From contig CAUJGJ010000313.1 of the NCBI GenBank assembly GCA_963170055.1, positions 5,701,679 through 5,765,678 on the forward strand: a stretch of DNA of 64,000 nucleotides, in the 5' to 3' direction. Positions 39,079-52,560 of this stretch are shown here, in pieces. Origin of the DNA: Halisarca cf. caerulea (taxonomy: Eukaryota > Porifera > Demospongiae > Chondrillida > Halisarcidae). The notes beneath the pieces were generated by a model. It worked only from the letters and a program-made list of their open reading frames with translations. It was not told where the DNA came from and did not search any database. Positions within the stretch are counted from its first letter, which is position 1. Each line of letters opens with the position of its first letter. The translations under genes and the position numbers were made by a program.

Positions 39079-40260
39079 AATGAAGTATCCAATGATAACT
39101 GCTAGCCCAATGACGTGCATGATAACTGTGCAGTTTTGTTATGCACAGTCCAATCAGCAGTCTTGTTTACTTGACTGTCCCACACACTGGCAGTGTTATG
39201 TAGGGCTAGTATGGTTGTTGCGGACAATTAAGACTGATTCAATCACAAATTCCAATAAAATAATGCACATGCACATGCACAGTCTACATGGCGTGCAAGA
39301 CTATCCCTACTAGCCCTTTCCTGTCTAGGATGGTGTAGGGTTGAGTATTAATGGTGTCTGTGAATCTATTTGCCTAGGCTCTGGCGTACCCAGACCCACT
39401 TCAGGCTGTATCGGAGGATCATGCATCCCCTGGATTAGTTGTCCTCACGGACATGAGATCCTAAGGATCACATGTCCCCCTTTAGGATTACGTGTCCCCT
39501 TGCCAGAATCAGGGCGCCGCGTCATGTATGAGAATTAATTCTCTGGTGAATTTTAAGATCGAAGCTGGCGTTGGTGTCCTGTTCTATTCTAGTGCTGGTG
39601 TCCTCCAGGAAAGAAGACCCAATGCAGGCTTGTAGCCAGGGGGTGTGTGTTGGGTGCGTTAGCACCCCCCCTTTTGCAGGAATGGTACCTTTAAAATATT
39701 CTTGCACTAGCTGAACCTACTCTCATATAGCTGGCCAGTAACTGCCAGACCCAATAGTTGCTGGAAATTCAGCGTACTTGTTTAAAAATTTTGAAGTGAT
39801 TTACTCAGGAGTGTCGATCCATTTGACTTCTAAAGCTGCAAAATGATGGCAAAAAGGCATGAAGATCGAAACAAGAGCATGACATGCAAATCCCGTCATC
39901 CATATTTTGTTGCATGATAGATCCCCACTGTCCATCTTACTTTGAAAAGCACCCCCCCAAACAAAAGCCTGCCTACGGGCCTGCAATGGAGAACTGTGGT
40001 GAAATGGTAAAGAAGCGCCATTCTCCAATCCTGCCACAGCAATCACCTTGGTCTTATAGGTTGACTGTTTGATGAGGACTGCATAGACTATCCCCAATCA
40101 CAGTATCTGTAAATTCCCGCCAGCCACTGTTCCTACTGAGGTAGCCATAACACTGAACAGCCAGACCAAACATTGTGCTGCTTGACAGCAAATCAGTCAC
40201 CCTCCTGGAGCTAACTGTGCCATGGAACTCTGCTGCCAGTTTGGCCAGTGCTCAACTAAA
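39079..40260. other. Intergenic region, no gene recognised
   Basis: Apart from the small element at 39625-39983, unique sequence without a supported gene. 39430-39500 has several local copies of gatcctaaggatcacatgt / ccttgccccctg-like sequence. Confidence 0.4.
39625..39983. mobile_element. MITE with 5-bp target duplication
   Basis: 359 bp with imperfect inverted ends caggcttgtagccaggg and cctgcctacgggcctg. CAATG is duplicated exactly at both ends (39620-39624 and 39984-39988). C/G-rich subterminal runs (cacccccccttttg, agcacccccccaaacaaaag) are also inverted relative to each other. No coding capacity. Confidence 0.6.
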
Positions 40261-40297
40261 GTAGTTAGGTTACATTATGCATTTTCTGCCTTGCCAG

Positions 40298-40548
40298 GTC
40301 ACCCCTCACTTACCAGGTCACCCCTCACTTACCAGGTCACCCCTCACTTACCAGGTCACCCCTGCCTTACCAGGTCACCCCTCACTTACCAGGTCACCCC
40401 TCTCTTACCAGGTCACCCCTCACTTACCAGGTCACCCCTCTCTTACCAGGTCACCCCTGCCTTACCAGGTCACCCCTGCCTTACCAGGTCACCCTTCACT
40501 TACCAGGTCACCCCTCACTTACCAGGTCACCCCTCACTTACTTCAAAG
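40298..40548. repeat. 19-bp minisatellite upstream of MMADHC
   Basis: Thirteen near-perfect copies of ccaggtcacccctcactta, with ctgcctta and ctctctta variants. Confidence 0.9.
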
Positions 40549-40890
40549 TTACATTTTGTGTGAAGTGACATTCCTTTCCCCCCAACTCAATCAAAGCTAG
40601 CCTTATGTAAATTTACTAGCTGAGATGGTTGCATTAGCATAATGTTAATATCGAGAACAATTACAAATACCTATTTCCATGTTGCGTCCTAGGGGGACAC
40701 ATGGTCCTAGTACATTTTGTCCGGGGGACATCCTATCCTATATAGGAACGCGTGTCCAGGGGGACAAATATTAGGGGGGACACGTGACCCTGTGACAACG
40801 TCACCAGGAAAGGGTCGGCTACGACCGACAGACCATAGATACTCTACTTCGTACCCTATGGCAGACTAGCTTGAGCAGTAGTGACTAGTC
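40549..40890. promoter_or_regulatory. MMADHC upstream region
   Basis: About 340 bp of unique sequence ahead of the MMADHC start, including several gggggaca boxes at 40690-40790. The promoter must lie here, but no motif is decisive. Confidence 0.3.
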
Positions 40891-41416
40891 ATGTCTAAGG
40901 TGAGTGAACGACAGTGGCGTTCAGAGATAATGTGGCCACCTCTACCCTTTATTTCTCCAGGTAACCAGACTTGGCACGCGTACAGTCGCATACTTTCCCA
41001 GCCTAAGAAACATCAGCCAGAGGATAAAGAGTAGCACCGAAAGAACACTGTCAGTTGGGGTGAGTCGAAGGCAAACGACACAGAGAACAAAACTGACTCC
41101 TTCGGACATGCACGGATTTTCAAAGGAGTTCCCTTTGCCAGGAGCCGTATCCATAGGTAACTCTCAGTTCATTGAGCCGAACTTGTCTGATTCGGTTCTA
41201 CAATACCCAGGCAGTTTGGGTAGTTATGACCGTGCCAAAGTAGAAGTCAGTGTCGTCCAGTGTCCTTCGTATCTGCATCATGGATTCATGGAGTTGTTTT
41301 CGGGTGTTGATGTCAAAAAAGGGAATCTATGCATCGTAATCTTCAGTGAATGCACAGAGAATGACATGTCTAGCTGGAGCACAGCTGTGGAGGAAGAGAG
41401 AGAAGAGCTCACTAAG

Positions 41417-41454
<38 letters not shown>

Positions 41455-41940
41455 TGTGCGTGTGCGTGTGTGTGTGCATGTATGTGTTTGTGTTTGTGTG
41501 TGTGTGTGTGCGTGTGTGTGTGTACGTGTGTGTGTGTGTGCGCGCGCGCGCGTGTGTGTGTGCAATTAAAAGGTTGGTGTGTTCCGACTACCCTCAATTT
41601 ATTTCATTTGATAGTTTATAGAGATATCAAAGGAGGTATGCTCAAAGCTACTAGCTGGAGGATACTGGGCAGACTTCATTGATCCTTCATGTGGACGTGC
41701 TGTGAGGTTCTTCAGTCATTTATCTGGATATTACCAATTACATGCAATTTTTATCAGTTTTATAGCCCACACTCCCATAATATACTCATGGAAACTGATG
41801 ATCGATTCAGCCTTCTTGGATTCAATGTTGTAGACCTGGGATGCTGCAAAGCTATCTCCCATCCAAAGTGGAATACTTTTGCTTTTGTAGGTGCCCTTTT
41901 CACAGATGCACCCTCTGACTCATTGTCCCTTTCATTTTGA
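40891..41940 (+). CDS. MMADHC: Cobalamin trafficking protein CblD
   Basis: MMADHC (CblD) acts after MMACHC to partition processed cobalamin between cytosolic methionine synthase and mitochondrial methylmalonyl-CoA mutase. Exons 40891-40899, 40961-41419, 41615-41701 and 41758-41940 join in phase to 245 residues (human 296). The N-terminus [20 protein letters not shown] parallels the human leader. Conserved C-terminal blocks are [59 protein letters not shown] and [15 protein letters not shown]. The acceptor of the last exon is tatcag|TTTTATAGC (41757/41758); the later tatag would break the frame. The first coding exon holds only three codons. The family's variable middle region is shortened. 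The GT microsatellite after 41419 is the start of intron 2. Confidence 0.92.
41420..41566. repeat. GT microsatellite at MMADHC intron 2 donor
   Basis: (GT)n with GC steps begins immediately at the donor of the exon ending 41419, so the real donor is the first of many GT steps. Confidence 0.9.
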
Positions 41941-42330
41941 ACATGCCATTTGACTGTATGTGTTGGTATTATTATCAGAAGCTTTGGTATAATCCTTATA
42001 TTTTGCTGCAGACATTTGGTGCAAATGGTTTTGGTTCCACGTAGATGCTCTGCACAGCATTGTAGAGTGTCTATTGTTTCACACTTGATTGCATGGAATG
42101 TAATTAAAGCACCTTAGCTCAGCAGTGACTAGCTAAAACAATGCACAGCTGCCAAACTTGTGACACAAATGTTCTATGCTGGTGCTCAATTACAAGGATG
42201 TACTTGTGGTGGTGCCATATTGGATCTGTTAGCCCTAGTGTTGTGACATGGTGCACTGTGCTAATCTCAAACTGGACTTTCTTAGAGCAATCTCCACATT
42301 AGGTTATATCATTGATTTGTGTCTACTTTG
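41941..42330. other. MMADHC 3' flank, nothing recognised
   Basis: Unique sequence of about 390 bp without a supported gene. Confidence 0.4.
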
Positions 42331-42334
42331 GGGA

Positions 42335-43010
42335 TTGGGTTGGAGGATCCTTGGGCAGGGGGGAGGGGCTACTGAAATCTAGTCCTCTCTGGAGGGAGTG
42401 GAGGATCCTTGGGCAGGGGGGAGGGGCTACTGAAATCTAGTCCTCTCTGGAGGGGGTGGAGGATCCTTGGGCAGGGGGGAGGGGCTACTGAAATCTAGTC
42501 CTCTCTGGAGGGGGTGGAGGATCCTTGGGCAGGGGGGAGGGGCTACTGAAATCTAGTCCTCTCTGGAGGGGGTGGAGGATCCTTGAGCAGGGGAGAGGGC
42601 CGCTGAAATCTAGTCCTCTCTGGAGGGGGTGGAGGATCCTTGGGCAGGGGGGAGGGGCTACTGAAAATCTAGTCCTCTCTGGAGGGGGTGGAGGATCCTT
42701 GAGCAGGGGAGAGGGCTGCTGAAATCTAGTCCTCTCTGGAGGGGGTGGAGGATCCTTGGGCAGGGGGGCTGCTGAAATCTAGTCCTCTCTGGAGGGGGTG
42801 GAGGATCCTTGGGCAGGGGGGAGGGGCTACTGAAATCTAGTCCTCTCTGGAGGGGGTAGAGGATCTTAGGGCAGGGGGGGAGGGGCTGCTGAAATCTAGT
42901 CCTCTCTGGAGGGGGTGGAGGATCTTAGGGCAGGGGGGAGGGGCTGCTGAAATCTAGTCCTCTCTGGAGGGGGTGGAGGATCCTTGAGCAGGGGGGCTGC
43001 TGAAATCTGG
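42335..43010. repeat. ~58-bp minisatellite
   Basis: About eleven copies of a ~58-bp unit containing ggaggatccttgggcagggg, ggctactgaaatctagtcct and ctctggaggggg, with small deletions in some units. No gene is supported in it. Confidence 0.9.
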
Positions 43011-43182
43011 TTCTCTCTTGGGGAATAGAGACCCATAGTATTAATGTGTTGGTTTTCTTTCTTATCCTGCCCCTCCAACCAAGTACCATCTGTACTCCCT
43101 CTCTCTCCAATGATGATGTTGACAGTACGTATGTACTAAGTATGCTTTCTCTTTCTCTGCATTTGCTCCCTGTGTATGTGTC

Positions 43183-43225
43183 ACTGTGTGTGTGTGTGTG
43201 TGTGTGTGTGGTTTTGTGTGTGTGG

Positions 43226-43287
<62 letters not shown>

Positions 43288-43299
43288 TTTTGTGTGTGT

Positions 43300-43342
<43 letters not shown>

Positions 43343-43370
43343 TGTGTATGTGCGTGTGTGTGTGTAGTGT
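43183..43370. repeat. GT microsatellite
   Basis: (GT)n with ggtttt interruptions that recur (near 43210 and 43288), suggesting an internal duplication of the tract. Confidence 0.9.
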
Positions 43371-43439
43371 ATACAGGGGGGTGTCACCGTAAGTGTATAG
43401 AGTGTCACTTTAAGTGTGCAGAGTGAGTTTCCCAATTGA

Positions 43440-43548
43440 ATATACAAAGTGTCCCAATGCATGAGTATACAAAGTGTCCCAGTGAGTATACAAAGTGTCC
43501 CAGTGAGTATACAAAGTGTCCCAGTGAGTACACAGAGTGTCCCAGTCC
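43440..43548. repeat. 20-bp tandem repeat
   Basis: Five copies of gagtatacaaagtgtcccagt just outside the left palindrome arm. Confidence 0.8.
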
Positions 43549-43598
43549 AACCAGGTGAAGAAATGTACTTGTGCAGCAGAAGTTGTATCACTTTGCAG

Positions 43599-43850
43599 CG
43601 TTTGTCAAGAACAACCAAGGTGATGAGGATGAAACGTGTCTGGAGTATTTGTCAAGGACAACCAAGGTGATGAGGATGAAACGTGTCTGGAGTATTTGTC
43701 AAGGACAACCAAGGTGATGAGGATGAAACGTGTCTGGAGTATTTGTCAAGGACAACCAAGGTGATGAGGATGAAACGTGTCTGGAGTATTTTGTCATTCT
43801 ATGGAACTCCGTTGGATGTGACCAACATGAAGGACTTTAATCCATGGTAA
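43599..43850 (+). pseudogene. PITH-domain terminal exon (TXNL1-like), left copy
   Basis: Following an acceptor ctttgcag at 43598, the frame reads FVKNNQGDEDETCLEY, then a 47-bp tandem repeat of that very segment. After the last copy a shifted frame reads LSFYGTPLDVTNMKDFNPW and stops at 43848-43850. FV-(x)2-NQG, F-x-GTP and TNM-x-D are the C-terminal signature of PITH domains as in thioredoxin-like protein 1. No upstream exons were found on this strand. Because 47 is not a multiple of three, extra copies destroy the frame; I treat it as a fragment or broken copy. Confidence 0.55.
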
Positions 43851-43967
43851 CACTATGCATGCCATGTTATTATTGTTATTCAAAAGATCCGTATTAATAA
43901 TCAGATTCGAGCTTGGAGCTGCTTATATATAGAAGAACTGATGTTTTCAGTTTAAAGGGTGTCTGAA

Positions 43968-45076
<1,109 letters not shown>

Positions 45077-45364
45077 CTTTTGATGTTCGCAGTCTAATAA
45101 GCACGTGATGTATGTAACAGTCACGACACATCACAGGTCAATGCTGAAAAATTGAAAGATTCTATATACAAGTTCTCTCTGTTTAGTTTACAATAGAATA
45201 CAGTCCACACAATGATTTAGGGCATATTTAGGAGAGCATTAACAAACAATGTTCTTCCAATAACAATATTTACTATGTAATCATGCTGGAGACACATTCT
45301 ATGACGGACAGCCCTGAAAGAGAAGGGTAAGAGCATTAAGAGGCAGATTCAAACACATGCACTT

Positions 45365-45485
45365 TAAGAACAATAGCTCACCCCTACATCAATGCCCTTA
45401 GGTGTTACTTCTTTATAGGTACTCCTGAGCTGCTGCCGTAGCCACCTTTTGACTCCATCTGATTTTGGATTGAGTTTGTCTGAAA
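45365..45485 (-). other. Uncharacterised spliced exon in arm (left copy)
   Basis: On the minus strand an acceptor-like tgttttcag opens a segment of ~100 bp ending at gatgtaggg|gtgagc (about 45480 to 45383), followed by a second segment (about 45312 downward) that could close with a stop. One frame gives KSDGVKRWLRQQLRST, another gives SKGGYGSSSGVPIKK and a stop. It is just upstream of the enolase copy and could be its non-coding leader or the end of another gene. I do not recognise the protein. Confidence 0.3.
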
Positions 45486-45949
45486 ACAAAAGTAGTAATG
45501 TAAATAACAACAAAACTAAAGCTATGCAAGACATATTTTATACACACATACATGCACACATTGTGAATGCATAAACAAAGAGACTCACATTACAAGACTA
45601 CATAGCCATCAACAGACCACTATCCAGACTATAATACACAGAAAATACAACAAAAAGGATAGCAATATTATGTCATTAGATCTGCTAACCTTCGCCATGA
45701 AACCCACTACACACCAGCAAAGTTGCTGCTCAACACAAAAATATTAGTGACACTACATTTAGAGGATTTTATCTGTTCATAATTTCCATGGTAAGAGGCA
45801 TGCTATTGTACAAAAATGGCTACCAGCAGACGTTCAACAACACCTTGCCGGACAGACCATGGAATTCTAAAGGCCCATACAAAGGGTCTTTAGCTAACTT
45901 TTCGTTAACAGGAGTCTCCTTAACACCTGATGCTCCAAGAGGTGATAAG

Positions 45950-46945
45950 AGTAGAGAGAACACACCACTCAATGTATGGAGAGAACACACCACTCAATGT
46001 AGAGAGAGAACACACACTCAATGTACAGAGAACACACACTCAATGTAGAGAGAACACATCACTCAATGTAGAGAGAACATACCACTCAATGCGGAGAGAA
46101 CATATCACTCAATGTGGAGAGAAAACATCACTCAATGTAGAGAGGACACACTCAATGTAGAGAGAACACACACTCAATGTAGAGAGAACACATCACTCAA
46201 TGTAGAGAGAACATACCACTCAATGTAGAGAGAACATACCACTCAATGCGAAGAGAATACACACTCAATGTGGAGAGAGAACACATCACTCAATGTGGAG
46301 AGAACACACCACTCAATGCGGAGAGAACACACCACTCAATGTAGAGAGAACACATCACTCAATGTAGAGAGAACATACCACTCAATGTAGAGAGAACATA
46401 CCACTCAATGCGAAGAGAACACACACTCAATGTGGAGAGAACACATCACTCAATGTGGAGAGAACATACCACTCAATGCGAAGAGAACACACACTCAATG
46501 TGGAGAGAACACATCACTCAATGTGGAGAGAACACATCACTCAATGTGGAAAAAACACACACACTCAATGTACAGAAAACACACCACTCAATGTGGAGAG
46601 AATACACCACTCAATGTGGAGAGAACACACTTTCAATGTGGAGAGAACACACCACTCAATGTGGAGAGAACACATCACTCAATGTAGAGAGAACACACTC
46701 AATGTGGAGAGAACACAACTCAATGTACGGAGAACACATCACTCAATGTAGAGAGAACACAACTCACTGAATGTACGGAGAACACACCACTCAATGTAGA
46801 GAGAACACCACTCAATGTGGAGAGAACACGGCCACTCAATGTACAGAGAACACACACTCAATGTACAGAGAACACATCACTCAATGTAGAGAGAACACAA
46901 CACACAATGTACAGAGAACACACACATGGAGAGAACACACACTCA
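45950..46945. repeat. 22-bp minisatellite in left arm
   Basis: About 45 copies of gagagaacacaccactcaatgt with tgtagag / tgtggag / tgcggag variants. Frames across it are artefacts. Confidence 0.9.
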
Positions 46946-47379
46946 ATGGGGTTAGACACACTAGTCTAAAGCTACATGTGTATGCCCAGCAGTAAACTAC
47001 TGCATTGTCTCACATCTGCTGATCCAAAGTCACTTGATCCAATGTGCCCTGTGCGCTATAGAGGCAAGAATAAGTAAAAGTTTGTAAAAAGTCAAACAGT
47101 AGAGATCCCTGCCAAACAGTCTCAAGAGCTAACTTGACAATTTGAAGGTAATCCAATCATATGCTTGTCAACTATCGTTCTTCTAGGTTGTGGAGAACAC
47201 AAAACAAAATAGATTATTGCTTAAATACTAGATCCTAGAGGCATCACATTGCCCACTTTATGCCATAAGAGTATCTATGCTGTATCTTTCGTTAACTGTG
47301 TTTTAGTTTCCTAGCCATTCTTGCCTGACTGTGACACACCCTGCAAGGAGTCTGAGCATCAAGATAGTACAATCTTTCG

Positions 47380-48205
47380 CCAGTACTGCATCGACGGGGC
47401 GTAGACATGTCTTCCTGTACGCTAAGGGGTAGTCCCTCCATTTCATCAATTAATTAGATTAGCACACAAAGCGCGCCAAAACAAGACAACAGCCAATCAG
47501 AATGCTCAACACAAAACGGAAGTAGAACTTTAGTATAAAAGCTACTGTCCTCGCCATTTTCCTTTGTGAGTAGTTGTCGTGTTGGTTGCAGGCTCCAATA
47601 GCGCTGAATTCAGAAAAGGGGTAACTCCGAACCCGGGTGACCAAACCGACCAGGCTACTACCTTGCGCCCATGCTGGCGGGATCTAGGAAGCCCGTAGTA
47701 GTCTCCCTTAAGGGGTCCTGGAGTAAGTCTTTGGTGCGGGGCGTTAAGAGTCAGCCGCATGGCGCTACTCACCAACCTTTTGTCGGTGTACGGTCGGAGC
47801 TTGCAGATTGGGTATGGTCCTTGCTCCTTAAAGACGCGGGAGTTGTGAGTTTGAGTTCGCCCTTGCAGTGTTGCTTGCCACATAGTCCTTTGGAGGCAGG
47901 TCCGCTTCATTGGAAGTGGGAAGGGCCTGTAAGTTACCGTTCTCTTCTCCATCTCTTTGCTGTCTAGTACCCAGCGGTGTGATGTAAGGCCCGTGAGACT
48001 TGCAGATCATCGCCCGGTTACACGTATCGTATGTGTGCCGGTGTACGGTGTCAGTCGATGTACGGTCGGAGATTGTGATTGGGTGCGTCCTTGCTCCTAG
48101 CAGACATTTGGGGGCGGTGTCTGAAAGTCCCCAGCGGTGACGTGTCATCGCACGGCTACACTTTGTGTGCCACAGTCGTTGTACGGGTCGTTGTACGTCG
48201 GAGCT
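47380..48205. repeat. LTR-like block at inner end of left arm
   Basis: GC-richer than its surroundings. It contains a TATA-like agtataaaagctac at about 47531-47544, and short internal repeats of cgatgtacggtcggag and gtgccggtgtacggtgtc. The reverse complement is in the right arm, where its innermost ~220 bp (52565-52780) is additionally tandemly duplicated. No reverse transcriptase or tRNA primer site was recognised, so the LTR idea is only a suggestion. Confidence 0.35.
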
Positions 48206-51200
48206 GGTGCTAATACCAATATTTGGCACTAGCACCACGCACATTCCTAGTTGACACACATGAAATTTCATAAGTACTGTGGGTGTATTTGTGCAGTGTT
48301 GGATATGCTTGTGCTAATACCAATATTTGGCACTAGCACCACCCACATTCCCAGTGGACACCCATGAAGTTTTTGAATTGCTGTGAGTGCATTTGTGTAG
48401 TGTTGGATATGCTGGTGCTAAGACTAATATTTGGCACTAGCACAACGCACATTCCCAGTGGACACACATGAAGTTTCTGAAGTACTGTGAGCGTATTTGT
48501 GTAGTGTTGGATATGCTGGTGCTAAGACTAATATTTGGCACTAGCACAATGCACATTTCCAGTGGACACACATGAAGTTCCTGAAGTGCTGTGGGCGTAT
48601 TTGTGTAGTGTTGGATATGCTGGTGCTAATACCGATATTTAGCACTAGCACCACGCACATTCCCAGTGGACACACATGAAGTTTCTGAAGTACTGTGAGC
48701 GTATTTGTGTAGTGTTGGATATGCTGGTGCTAAGACCAATATTTGGTACTAGCAATACGCACATTCCTAGTAGACACACATGAAATTTCATAACTACTGT
48801 GGGCGTATTTGTGTAGTGTTGGATATGCTGGTGCTAATATCAATATTTAGAACTAGCACCACGCACATTCCCAGTGGACACACATGAAGTTTCTGAAGTA
48901 CTGTGAGCGTATTTGTGTAGTGTTGGATTTGCTGGTGCTAAGACCAATATTTGGTACTAGCAATACGCACATTCCTAGTAGACACACATGAAATTTCATA
49001 AGTACTGTGGGTGTATTTGTGTAGTGTTGGATATGCTGGTGCTAATACCAATATTTGGCACTAGCACCACGCACATTCCTAGTAGACACACATGAAATTT
49101 CATAAGTACTATGGGCGTATTTGTGTAGTGTTGGATATGCTTGTGCTAATACCAATATTTGGCACTAGCACAACGCACATTCCCAGTGGACACACATGAA
49201 GTTTCTGAAGTACTGTGAGCGTATTTGTGTAGTGTTGGATATGCTGGTGCTAAGACTAATATTTGGCACTAGCACAATGCACATTCCCAGTGGACACACA
49301 TGAAGTTACTGAAGTGCTGTGGGCGTATTTGTGTAGTGTTGGATATGCTGGTGCTAATACCGATATTTAGCACTAGCACCACGCACATTCCCAGTGGACA
49401 CACATGAAGTTTCTGAAGTACTGTGAGCGTATTTGTGTAGTGTTGGATATGCTGGTGCTAATACCAATATTTGGTACTAGCAATACGCACATTCCTAGTA
49501 GACACACATGAAATTTCATAACTACTGTGGGTGTATTTGTGTAGTGTTGGATATGCTGGTGCTAATACCAATATTTAGAACTAGCACCACGCACATTCCC
49601 AGTGGACACACATGAAGTTTCTGAAGTACTGTGAGCGTATTTGTGTAGTGTTGGATTTGCTGGTGCTAAGACCAATATTTGGTACTAGCAATACGCACAT
49701 TCCTAGTAGACACACATGAAATTTCATAAGTACTGTGGGTGTATTTGTGTAGTGTTGGATATGCTGGTGCTAATACCAATATTTGGCACTAGCACCACGC
49801 ACATTCCTAGTAGACACACATGAAATTTCATAAGTACTATGGGCGTATTTGTGTAGTGTTGGATATGCTGGTGCTAATACCAATATTTGGCACTAAGACA
49901 ACGCACATTCCCAGTGGACACACGTGAAGTTACTGAAGTACTGTGAGCGTATTTGTGTAGTGTTGGATATGTTGGTGCTAAGACTAATATTTGGCACTAG
50001 CACAACGCACATTCCCAGTGGACACACATGAAGTTACTGAAGTGCTGTGGGTGTATTTGTGCAGTGTTGGATATGCTTGTGCTAATACCAATATTTGGAA
50101 CTAGCACCACCCACATTCCCAGTGGACACCCATGAAGTTTTTGAATTGCTGTGAGTGCATTTGTGTAGTGTTGGATATGCTGGTGCTAAGACCAATATTT
50201 GGTACTAAAACCACGCACATTCCCAGTGGACACACATGAAGTTCCTTATGTGCTGTGGACGTATGTGTGCAGTGTTGGATATGCTGGTGCTAATACTAAT
50301 ATTTGGCATTAGCAACACGCACATTCCTAGTAGACACACATGAAATTTCATAAGTACTGTGGGTGTATTTGTGTAGTGTTGGATATGCTGGTGCTAATAC
50401 CAAAATTTGGCACTAGGACAACGCACATTCCCAGTGGACACACATGAAGTTACTGAAGTACTGTGAGCGTATTTGTGTAGTGTTGGATATGATGGTGCTA
50501 AGACTAATATTTGGCACTAGCACAACGCACATTCCCAGTGGACACACATGAAGTTACTGAAGTGCTGTGGGTGTATTCGTGCAGTGTTGGATATGCTTGC
50601 GCTAATACCAATATTTGGCACTAGCACCACCCACATTCCCAGTGGACACCCATGAAGTTTTTGAATTGCTGTGAGTGCATTTGTGTAGTGTTGGATATGC
50701 TGGTGCTAAGACTAATATTTGGCACTAGCACAACGCACATTCCCAGTAGACACACATGAAGTTTCTGAAGTACTGTGAGCGTATTTGTGTAGTGTTGGAT
50801 ATGCTGGTGCTAATACCATTATTTGGCACTAGCACCGCGCACAATCCCAGTGGACACACATGACCTTTCTGAAGTGCTGTGAGCGTATTTGTGTAGTATT
50901 GGATATGCTTGTGCTAATACCAATATTTGGCACTAGCACCACGCACATTCCCAGAGGACACACATGAAGTTTCTTAACTACTGTGGGCGTATTTGTGTAA
51001 TGTTGGATATCCTTGTGCTAATACCATTATTTGGCACTAGCACCGCGCACAATCCCTGTGGACAATCATGACCTTTCTGAAGTGCTGTGAGCGTATTTGT
51101 GTAGTGTTGGATATGCTGGTGCTAATACCATTATTTGGCACTAGCACCACGCACATTCCCAGTGGACACACATGACCTTTCTGAAGTGCTGTGAGCGCAT

Positions 51201-52000
51201 TTGTGTAGTGTTGGATATGCTGGTGCTAATACTAATATTTGGCACTAGAACCACGCACATTCCCAGGGGACACACATGAAGTTTCTGAAGTGCTGTGGAC
51301 GTATTTGTGTAGTGTTGGATATGCTGGTGCTAATACCAATATTTGGCACTAGCACCACGCACATTCCCAGAGGACACACATGAAGTTTCTTAACTACAGT
51401 GGGCGTATTTGTGTAGTGTTGGATATGCTGGTGCTAATACCAATATTTGGCACTAGCACCACGCACATTCCCAGTGGACACACATGAAGTTTCTTAACTA
51501 CTGTGGGCGTATTTGTGTAATGTTGGATATCCTTGTGCTAATACCATTATTTGGCACTAGCACCGCGCACAATCCCTGTGGACACACATGACCTTTCTGA
51601 AGTGCTGTGAACGTATTTGTGTAGTGTTGGATATGCTGGTGCTAATACCAATATTTGGCACTAGCACCACGCACATTCCCAGTGGACACACATGAAGTTT
51701 CTGAAGTGCTGTGGTCGCATTTGTGTACTGTTGGATATGCTGGTGCTTATACCAATATTTGGCGCTGTCATCATGCACATTCCCAGTGGACAAACATGAA
51801 GTTTCTTAACTACTTTGGGCGTATTTGTGTAGTGTTGGATATGCTGGTGCTAATACCAATATTTGGCACTAGCACCACGCACATTCCCAGTGGACACACA
51901 TGAGCTTTATGAAGTGCTGTGGGCGTATTTGTGTAGTGTTCGATATGCTGGTGCTAATACCAATATTTGGCACTAGCACCACGCACAGTCCCAGGGGACA
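48204..52000. repeat. 104-bp satellite array with higher-order structure
   Basis: About 36 head-to-tail copies of a 104-bp monomer (ggatatgctggtgctaatac ... atttgtgtagtgtt). Each contains a dyad gtgcta-n17-tagcac around ccaatatttgg. Diagnostic variants recur at multiples of the monomer. The accgatatttagcacta variant at ~48630 and ~49358 is 728 bp apart, i.e. seven monomers, and the tttttgaattgctgtgagtg variant recurs 17 and then 5 monomers later. The array runs into the assembly gap, so its true length is unknown. Confidence 0.92.
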
Positions 52001-52200
52001 NNNNNNNNNNNNNNNNNNNNNNNNNNNNNNNNNNNNNNNNNNNNNNNNNNNNNNNNNNNNNNNNNNNNNNNNNNNNNNNNNNNNNNNNNNNNNNNNNNNN
52101 NNNNNNNNNNNNNNNNNNNNNNNNNNNNNNNNNNNNNNNNNNNNNNNNNNNNNNNNNNNNNNNNNNNNNNNNNNNNNNNNNNNNNNNNNNNNNNNNNNNN
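52001..52200. other. Assembly gap (200 N)
   Basis: Exactly 200 unknown bases at the end of the satellite array, a typical placeholder length. The satellite and the palindrome spacer are therefore incompletely known, and the two arms were joined across this gap. Confidence 0.99.
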
Positions 52201-52560
52201 GACATGACCCAAGGAAGTGTACAGCAATTACAGCCATTTTACGTCTTCAGTAGGCAATTATTATAAATTATTATTTACTACGTACATATTTTATATGTAA
52301 TTGACAAAATTTCGAAGACCAGGTATTCTCATTCTTAGATATGACGTACACATGTATGGATCAGCAACTGAATACTTACCAACAAAAGTTGCTGAAACAG
52401 CTGCAACACCAGTTCCTCTCCCAGAACACAATTAGACAGGTCGCACATCGTCCACAAGACTACCCTGGAATCTTCAGGCAAAAACTTGCCACAGTCACTG
52501 GCTAGGACCGTACACCGACTGAAACCGTACATCGACTGACACCGTACACCGGCACACATA
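52201..52560. other. Unique sequence between gap and right arm
   Basis: About 360 bp not matching the satellite or the left arm. No gene recognised. Confidence 0.4.

Noticed and set aside
41773..41774. Acceptor tttatag for the last MMADHC exon
   Set aside because: It shifts the frame; tttatcag at 41757 keeps it and restores the conserved residues.
47459..48271. Open frames of 98-147 codons in the arm block
   Set aside because: No domain, mirrored in the other arm, and embedded in sequence with internal repeats.
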